Assembly (NCBI RefSeq): GCF_024585265.1
Contig: NZ_CP036533.1
Span: 6,271,001-6,335,000 of the forward strand
Direction: 5' to 3'
Length of the DNA stretch: 64,000 nucleotides
Origin: Bradyrhizobium sp. WBAH42
Lineage (GTDB): Bacteria; Pseudomonadota; Alphaproteobacteria; Rhizobiales; Xanthobacteraceae
Part shown: one piece after another, positions 59,601 through 64,000 of the stretch
Position numbering within the stretch: the stretch's first letter is position 1
Layout of the letters: each line of letters starts with the position of its first letter
Program-made: the position numbers and the translations under genes
Notes under the pieces: model-generated
Told to the model about the DNA's origin: nothing
Databases searched by the model: none
What the model saw: only the letters and a program-made list of their open reading frames with translations

Positions 59601-60397
59601 TGCACGTCGGAATCGCCGATCAGCGCGATCTCGACATTGGTCTGGTCGATATCGGATTTCTGCTTGATCGAGGCGACGTTCGGCGGCGCGGCGACCACTG
59701 CGTCCGCCAGGTCGAAATTGAGATTGGCGTTAAAGACGAGCGTGAGCTTCTGCTCGTTGAGCACGGAGGAGACGCCGACCCCGTCGGGCATCTCGAACAC
59801 GAAGCGCACGAAAGTCGGCTGCACCGAGGCACGGACGCGGATCTGCGGACGCTTCTTGGCCTCCGCAGCCGCGCGCTGGGCGCGCAGCGCACGCTCGGCC
59901 GCGCGTGCCCGCTCCGCGAGTTCCTTGACCACGTCCATGGGCAGGCTCGGCGGCGGCCCCTTCCAGCCCTCGGGCAGCAGGTCGACGAAGGTGCGCTCGC
60001 CGGCGTTCATGGTGTTGACGGTGACGCGCCGCGCCAGCGACAGGCGAATGGCGCCGCCGTCAGGGTCGCGGCGGGCGGAGTTGACGTAATCGGGCGCGCC
60101 TTCCGGCACGCGGTCGACGGGAACATCGACGGGCCGGTCGAAGCGGATGATGAGGATGGAGCCTGCGGTGGTCACCTCGGAGGGAACGTCCTCGCCGAGC
60201 TTGATGACGAGACGGGCAAAGCCGCCACCGGCTGAAAACGTCGCCTCGCCCCTGATCGGATCGGCCGCCCGGACCGGCGCACCGAGGCCAATCAGGACAC
60301 AGGCCGCCAGCAAAGAAGCCTTGCGGACATGGCGCGCCAAGCCTCGCGCCGAAGCGCGGGCTCGCGACACAAATCCAGCGGCAGCCTTTCGCGCCAT
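56687..60397 (-). CDS. Large secreted TPR protein (1236 aa) with CtrA boxes upstream
   Basis: The product has a signal/anchor region (about residues 20-45). A beta-rich N-terminal domain follows, resembling AMIN-like modules: one at about 50-140 (LVIKLGEDV..IIRFDRPVDV), one at about 180-290 and a third at about 440-540 (TVWLVFDTPKPVDVEAIR). A 100-residue P/A/E/K-rich linker separates them, and a long TPR/alpha-helical array fills about 680-1180. This fits an envelope scaffold. It is next to fliP and is convergent with it, with two CtrA boxes upstream, so a role in flagellar or cell-cycle-linked envelope work is likely. The exact function is unknown. I start at MARKAAAG; the ATG ten codons upstream is an alternative. 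Confidence 0.8.
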   Translation of the reverse strand: MARKAAAGFVSRARASARGLARHVRKASLLAACVLIGLGAPVRAADPIRGEATFSAGGGFARLVIKLGEDVPSEVTTAGSILIIRFDRPVDVPVDRVPEGAPDYVNSARRDPDGGAIRLSLARRVTVNTMNAGERTFVDLLPEGWKGPPPSLPMDVVKELAERARAAERALRAQRAAAEAKKRPQIRVRASVQPTFVRFVFEMPDGVGVSSVLNEQKLTLVFNANLNFDLADAVVAAPPNVASIKQKSDIDQTNVEIALIGDSDVHSFRDEKNYVVDVSFQPDKSKSAATPEATIAQMKPAGHGPAASPAPAPEKPAAEKKDAHREIAPPTSETIAREAKIDVKPEVKVEAPAALPPAEAPKPAAPPAAEAAQAPEGPKEAAKPAPPAPAAAPVEAPKEIAKEPAKDAATDVAKAAPAPVAPAIAGVDARRDSDGLRVTFPLQVATPAAAFRRGDTVWLVFDTPKPVDVEAIRTKGGAMIGEVGRIPLDKGQAVRIRLTRPLVYSLTSEEVGKETNWMLTLADKIQATPLPLMMSRNITDPALANIAIPFANPGQLHKLTDPDAGDTLYVVTGQRPVRGFIKRQDLVDLSLLESAHGIAIRPNSDEIGVEVGTDKVILGKKGGLTLSPVDISAERAPTAVRPIFSPEGWRKGQSENFMTRQSELMTAISAVEPALRSLPRLDLAQFYMSRAMYHEAKAVTDVMLSDPLNKEESGALIMHAIASILIGRTAQGLKDLANPAIGNSHDSQLWKALAYARQGKWADAREKFKNVEFAIASLPLDIQRIVTMDAMRASLEVKDYAGASKRRSELEVVGVPPEAAPGFAVLRGRLAEALGHDKDALDDYKFAVASNDRPAAAEAKQLEVALRQKRDEIGKEEALRELETLSMTWRGDAIEVKTLQMLSRLYAENGRYRDALTAARTATRLQPNAEASRQAQDLASELFTQIFLGPKGDELPPVEALGMFYEFREQTPIGRRGDELIRRLADRLAAIDLLDQAAELLQYQVDHRLEGAARAQVAARLAMIYLANRKPDMAITALRASRISDLSGELRQQRLLLEARAQSDVGRHDLALDIVSNVAGREVLRLRSDIFWAARRWRESAEQIELYYGDRFRDFKPLNAVEKSDIIRAAVGYALADDSIGLSRFREKYAPLMSESADRLAFDIASKPAAASSAEFAEIAKLAASVDTLDGFLREMKQRFPDATARAPGAPQAKDTSDHTGSLPTIPVVRQIKMTR

Positions 60398-60471
60398 TGG
60401 CGGTATTTCTTCCGGTTCGGCGGTCATGCCGGCATGGCGCCGGCGGTGCCGTCGACTGTAGGTCTCGCCAA

Positions 60472-60486
60472 TTAAGGACTTGTTAA
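60472..60486 (-). promoter_or_regulatory. CtrA-like box, proximal, upstream of the large TPR gene
   Basis: TTAA-GGACTTG-TTAA on the plus strand (TTAA-CAAGTCC-TTAA on the gene strand) has the CtrA half-site spacing of exactly seven bases. It lies 75 bases upstream of the start of the gene at 56687-60397. Confidence 0.7.
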
Positions 60487-60571
60487 TGCTATCTCTTGAT
60501 TTGCGCTGGGAACAGCACGCCGCCGGGTCGAGCGGGGCCCGATCCGCCAGTTTGAATTTGAGACGCAGGCG

Positions 60572-60588
60572 GTTAAGCAGTTGTTAAC
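60572..60588 (-). promoter_or_regulatory. CtrA box, distal, upstream of the large TPR gene
   Basis: TTAA-GCAGTTG-TTAAC on the plus strand, and TTAA-CAACTGC-TTAAC on the gene strand, match the full consensus TTAA-N7-TTAAC in both directions. It lies 175 bases upstream of the large TPR gene and just after the stop of the next gene on the same strand. Confidence 0.75.
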
Positions 60589-60615
60589 GGCTGCACGACA
60601 GTGCCGTCGCGGTCG

Positions 60616-61479
60616 TCAGTCGCTTGACGGCACCCCATAGCGGACAAAGTCTTCGGCGATTCCATCCTCGATTCTCCTGGCCGCCGAGATATCGCTATTG
60701 CCGCCATCCGTGTCGCCGAGCTTGAATCTGGCCAGCCCGCGACCGTACAGCGCGCTCGCCAGCTTGGGCGCGTACCGCAGCGCTGCATTGTAGTCGTCGA
60801 TGGCCGCGGAGAGTTGTCCCATTTTCAGATTTATCAGGGCTCGCGAATCGTATGTCGCGGCGTTGGCCGCTCCCGATCGAAGCACCATGTCGCAGTCCTC
60901 CATCGCAGCCTGCAAGGCGCCGAGGACGGCTCGGGCCCAGCAGCGTCCGCTCCACGCCGCCTCCAGCTTCGGGTCAAGGCGAATTGCTTCGTCATAGTCC
61001 TGCGCGGCACGGTCGTACGCATTCCTCTTCAAGTACGCTGCCGCACGGTTGGCAAAAGCCGTGGCATAGTCGGGGTTGAGCTTCAGCGCCTCCTGAAAAG
61101 CGCCAAGAGCGAGGTCGTGCGAGCCCGTCCTCAGATAGGCCACGCCGAGGTTGTTGAAGGCTTTCGCATAATTCGGGTTGAGCCGGGTCGCTTCAAGGAA
61201 ATCCTTGATCGCGCCGCCGTAGTCGGCTTTGGCGCTACGGGCATTGCCCCTGTTGTTGTGGGCGACGGCGAAGCCGTTTGCGCTCCCCTCGCCCGCATCG
61301 ATAAACGCCGTGCAGGCATCGATCCGAGCTTCGGGCGAGAGGCGATCCGACCCGTTACACAGTTCGATATTCTTGAGTGAGCTGCCCTTCTTCGGCGTCT
61401 GCGCCAAGCCCGACGAACCGACCAGTCCAACGATGAGAAAGAGCATCACTGCCCTGATGGCACTGGGTCGAGCGGTCAT
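60616..61479 (-). CDS. Secreted TPR protein (287 aa)
   Basis: The product has a signal peptide (MTARPSAIRAVMLFLIVGLVGSSGLAQ), one short Cys-containing N-terminal segment (IELCNGSDRLSPEARIDACTAFID) and about six TPR units (for instance AFNNLGVAYLRTGSHDLALGAFQEALKLNPDY). It ends VRYGVPSSD. The layout is close to that of the TPR gene at 355-1626, so both may be from one family of envelope scaffolds. It is followed by the CtrA-box region of the next gene, and the FecR gene lies 103 bases upstream. Confidence 0.85.
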   Translation of the reverse strand: MTARPSAIRAVMLFLIVGLVGSSGLAQTPKKGSSLKNIELCNGSDRLSPEARIDACTAFIDAGEGSANGFAVAHNNRGNARSAKADYGGAIKDFLEATRLNPNYAKAFNNLGVAYLRTGSHDLALGAFQEALKLNPDYATAFANRAAAYLKRNAYDRAAQDYDEAIRLDPKLEAAWSGRCWARAVLGALQAAMEDCDMVLRSGAANAATYDSRALINLKMGQLSAAIDDYNAALRYAPKLASALYGRGLARFKLGDTDGGNSDISAARRIEDGIAEDFVRYGVPSSD

Positions 61480-61582
61480 TTTCACACCAGGCGTCAAATC
61501 CCCAGGCGACCGAAGCACTCATCTTGTCTCTCTGCCGAGCCGACTCTGGCCGGCATCAGGGCGGCTTCGGCCAAGCAACGTC

Positions 61583-62233
61583 TCAGCACCCCCGACAGAT
61601 ATTGGGCCAGCGATTGGCGCTTCGATCGGGCTCCGGCGCCGCGCCTGCGGGCGGCTTCTTCAGGCGCTTGCTTTTGCCCTCCTCGATCAGCGTCGAAAAT
61701 TTGGCTGACCCGTCCTCCGAAAGCTCGATGTGCGGCGTCGTACCTCGGATTCCCAACGTGGCAACGGGCGTATCGACCTTCATGTCGCCGGTCTTCGCAA
61801 CATTGCCCGCAACGAAAGTGAACGTTCCCTTGGCGAGACTGAACAGGGCCGCATTGGACCTGCCGGCCGGCTCATACACATACTGATCCAGCACAATACG
61901 GGCGTTGCTCGATAGATTGAACGAGCTGCCGTCGCTGAAGTTTATTCCGACTCGGCTGTCGGCCCCGGTCAGCACCACGTCACCGAGATAGACGAGATCA
62001 CCCGTCTTGGCGCGACCGGGCTCACCTGAGACATTCGCCTGAACGATCACTGCGCCCACGTGTTCGATCGTGACAGTGCCTGTGGCCGCCACCACCTTGC
62101 CAATCGGTTTGGACGACGAACTGGCGACGGCGGGCCCGGCGGGATCGATTTGTGCTCGAGCCGCACTCGGCAAGAGATTTAACAGCGCCAAGACCAGGCC
62201 CGCCGCCATAGCAGTTATTTTAAGTCTACACAT
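61583..62233 (-). CDS. Secreted FecR-domain protein
   Basis: The 216-aa product has a signal peptide (MCRLKITAMAAGLVLALLNLLPSAARAQ). A FecR domain (about residues 45-185) follows, with GKVVAATGTVTIEHVG, LVYLGDVVLTGADSRVGINFSDGSSFNLSSNARIVLDQYVYEP and DMKVDTPVATLGIRGTTPHIEL. It is not followed by a sigma-factor or TonB gene, so it is not a classic FecR signalling protein. It resembles the FecR-like start of the neighbouring large protein (62601 onward) and may work with it. The short C-terminal tail ends in two Cys. Confidence 0.88.
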   Translation of the reverse strand: MCRLKITAMAAGLVLALLNLLPSAARAQIDPAGPAVASSSSKPIGKVVAATGTVTIEHVGAVIVQANVSGEPGRAKTGDLVYLGDVVLTGADSRVGINFSDGSSFNLSSNARIVLDQYVYEPAGRSNAALFSLAKGTFTFVAGNVAKTGDMKVDTPVATLGIRGTTPHIELSEDGSAKFSTLIEEGKSKRLKKPPAGAAPEPDRSANRWPNICRGC

Positions 62234-62600
62234 GATCCCCCCTTTCTCGAGAGATCCTGTCGCTTTCGGCGGCTCATTTTCGAACCGCGAAGCGCAATCA
62301 CAACGAACATAATTCTTGTTTAATTTGGTTAACCGGCCTACTTTATCGCCGCGCTAGGAAAATGCCACAAATTAAATACGTCTCGTTTGTCAATTTAATC
62401 ACTTTGGCGGGAGTGGTGCGCGAATGGCGGTACGCGTCACCGTCGCCGCGCAATGCATCTCTCGATAGCAGACTTGATGATTTCGGCGGGCAAGCCTTCG
62501 GCTGCCAGCGCCCAGGATATTTGTCCCTTGGCGAGGGCCGCCCCAAAAAGACCGTGGCAGCACGCCGAGCCTGAATCGATCACCCAGGCGAGGTCGAGCC
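62234..62600. other. AT-richer divergent promoter region; no gene seen
   Basis: The 367 bases between the FecR gene and the FecR/VCBS gene are richer in A and T than the neighbours (AATTCTTGTTTAATTTGGTTAACC, AAATTAAATACG), as expected for promoters. The TTTAATTTGGTTAACC element has five bases between TTAA half-sites, not seven, so it is not a CtrA box. Frames at 62362-62662 lack domains. Confidence 0.6.
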
Positions 62601-64000
62601 ATGTCAGCATCCGACATCCAGGTTGGTACCGGGCCTGCAATGGCCTTGCCCGTCCAAATCATCGGCCATATTCAGACAGTGATCGGTTGCGGTACGCTCA
62701 CGCGAGCCAGTGGCATCACCACGCAGGCCGTAGCTGGCGCGCCTGTCTACCGGACTGACGTGATCGAGACCGATGCCGACGGACAGATCACGGTTCGCTT
62801 CATCGACGGGACTTCCTTCAATATCTCCCGCGGCACTCGCGTCTCGCTGAGCGAATTCGTGTTCGAAGGCGAGCTACCTGCAGCCCTGTTCGACGAGACC
62901 CGAGGGAGCTTCACTTCCGCACCAGGCCGGGTGGCAGAGACCCGGCCTCTCCAGCTGAACACGTCGGTTGCAGGCATTCGCGCCCGAGGGCACGCGGGCG
63001 GCTCGGGAATGCTGACGCTTGCAGCATTGACTTTCTCGCTCGGACGAAATGCCGAAGCCGCTGACCCGGACGTCACGCTCCTGGACGAGGACTCCATCAC
63101 TTACAAGGACCTTGCGCATGGCGCATTCGAGCTCGTGACCAAGGAGCCGATCCCACGGCGTATCATCGTCGAAGATCCGGGCGAGACGATCATACTCAAG
63201 AAGGTGGGCTCCAGCATCAGTGTCAATCAGGTCACGAACACGTCCGCTCGCATGGACGAATTGCACGCCGCGCAACAGGACGTGCTCGCCAATCTCGGAG
63301 GACAGGGGCCGCATGGCTCAAGCACGCCTCCCTTCGTCAAATCCCAGTCACTGCAGCCGATCAATTTCATTCAGCCGGATGCGCCTGCGCTGCAGCTTAC
63401 GCCGAGTACGCTGCCGTTCATCACCCTGGCGCCTCTTGAACCTGTACCACCGAGTCTCAGCACCGGGGCTGGGCCAATTGAGCTCGACACGGTGGTCTTC
63501 GATACTTTCGCTGCGACGACAGGAACCTTCAGTGCCAACAGCGGCACCGGCGGCGGCCAGCTGAGCTTTGGCGTCGTCGGGGCGATTTCCACCAATACGG
63601 TCCTCGGCGGAGTGACATACGATTTGTCGAAGGCGAGCCCCTATGGGGTGCTCTACGTCAACAGCACGAGCGGCGCCTACAGGTTCGAGCCTGACGATGC
63701 CGCAATCAACGCGCTGAAGGCGCCCACGACAGACGACTTCGTTATCACCGCCTCCAACGGAGTTACCTCTATCAGCCAGACCTTCACCATCGCCATCAAC
63801 GGTGTCAACGACGCCGCAATCATCTCCGGCACCACGACAGGGTCTACGATCGAGGCTGGCGGCATCGCCAACGGAACGCCTGGCATGCCGGTTGCGACCG
63901 GCACCCTCACGGACACGGACGTCGACGATCCGCCCAATACCTTCACCGCAGTGAGCTCCCCAAAAGCGAGCGCCGGCGGCTACGGCACCTTCACCATGAC
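62601..64000 (+). CDS. Large surface protein with FecR-like N-terminus and VCBS repeats (partial)
   Basis: The frame opens at ATG 62601 (GAGG lies 7 bases upstream) and stays open to the edge, at least 466 codons. Residues 20-140 are FecR-like (VYRTDVIETDADGQITVRFIDGTSFNIS, LQLNTSVAGIRARG) without a signal peptide. About residues 300-410 form a VCBS-type repeat (YDLSKASPYGVLYVNSTSGAYRFEPDDAAINAL, TASNGVTSISQTFTIAINGVNDAAIISG), and a second repeat starts before the edge. Such proteins are giant adhesins or type I secretion substrates whose export signal is at the far C-terminus. The rest lies outside the window. Confidence 0.8.
   Translation, partial: MSASDIQVGTGPAMALPVQIIGHIQTVIGCGTLTRASGITTQAVAGAPVYRTDVIETDADGQITVRFIDGTSFNISRGTRVSLSEFVFEGELPAALFDETRGSFTSAPGRVAETRPLQLNTSVAGIRARGHAGGSGMLTLAALTFSLGRNAEAADPDVTLLDEDSITYKDLAHGAFELVTKEPIPRRIIVEDPGETIILKKVGSSISVNQVTNTSARMDELHAAQQDVLANLGGQGPHGSSTPPFVKSQSLQPINFIQPDAPALQLTPSTLPFITLAPLEPVPPSLSTGAGPIELDTVVFDTFAATTGTFSANSGTGGGQLSFGVVGAISTNTVLGGVTYDLSKASPYGVLYVNSTSGAYRFEPDDAAINALKAPTTDDFVITASNGVTSISQTFTIAINGVNDAAIISGTTTGSTIEAGGIANGTPGMPVATGTLTDTDVDDPPNTFTAVSSPKASAGGYGTFTM

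Noticed and set aside
56741..60235. 1164-codon open frame opposite the large TPR gene
   Set aside because: The sense gene has a signal peptide, domains and coding-like composition; the antisense frame has the low-complexity composition of a shadow.
62319..62333. TTAA...TTAAC pair resembling a CtrA box
   Set aside because: The half-sites are separated by five bases, not seven.
62362..62662. Short frames on both strands between the FecR gene and the VCBS gene
   Set aside because: They lie in an AT-rich promoter region and show no domain or coding-like pattern.

Overview
This 64 kb window reads as core chromosome of an alphaproteobacterium, almost certainly a Bradyrhizobium or close relative. 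This is inferred from high GC, the gene set (NADP isocitrate dehydrogenase, gcvTHP with a tandem glycine riboswitch, recA with a direct-repeat GTTC-N7-GTTC SOS box, class I fumarase, the CckA kinase, flagellar export genes), many short proteins typical of that genus, and dispersed palindromic repeats. No database search was run.

Layout. 1-5.2 kb: the end of a TetR-type regulator, a secreted TPR protein, a TrmJ-type tRNA methyltransferase fused to a DUF559 domain, icd, and a secreted DUF3455 protein. 5.2-9.2 kb (minus): alaS followed at 6 bp by a cyclic-nucleotide-gated K+ channel. 9.4-14.0 kb (plus): glycine riboswitch and gcvT-gcvH-gcvP. 14.2-18.3 kb (minus): a tandem array of four diverged paralogues of a DUF1835-like family, behind the recA terminator. 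18.4-19.7 kb: recA and its control region, which holds an SOS box and a C13 tract. 19.7-26.3 kb: mostly small genes, including several shorter than 60 codons (a 44-aa lipoprotein, one or two 29-aa membrane peptides, a 56-aa charged protein), plus a hotdog thioesterase, HdeA-like, PilZ and DUF2798 proteins. 26.3-33.3 kb: a split YeeE/YedE transporter, a GNAT acyltransferase, a compact hicBA toxin-antitoxin pair, a DsbA/FrnE protein, a thioesterase and two adjacent paralogous XRE/MmyB regulators. 33.3-36.2 kb: repeats, a lower-GC secreted protein and a SET-domain methyltransferase. 36.2-40.0 kb: a TetR regulator divergent from a carotenoid oxygenase, then two membrane proteins (one IspZ/YciB-like). 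The promoter and operator in front of the oxygenase is repeated almost exactly in front of the membrane-protein pair, which points to one small regulon. 40-48 kb: secreted and SH3 proteins, fumarase, an isoprenylcysteine methyltransferase-like protein, a glutathione S-transferase, a lectin-like secreted protein and a Tim44-domain protein. 48-60.4 kb: cckA, flhB-fliR-fliQ-fliE-flgC-flgB (minus), fliO-fliP (plus) and a 1236-aa secreted TPR protein. 60.6-64 kb: a TPR protein, a FecR-domain protein and the beginning of a large FecR+VCBS surface or adhesin protein that runs off the edge.

How it fits together. The most informative regulatory signals are CtrA-type boxes (TTAA-N7-TTAA) upstream of flgB (one) and of the large TPR gene (two), in the same segment as cckA, the kinase that feeds the CtrA phosphorelay. 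This suggests the TPR gene belongs to the CtrA/flagellar programme. At least six copies of one hairpin repeat (CGTCATTGCGAG...GCAATGACG) sit between genes, one of them inside the flagellar operon between fliE and fliQ. No rRNA, tRNA, CRISPR array, prophage or intact insertion sequence was found.
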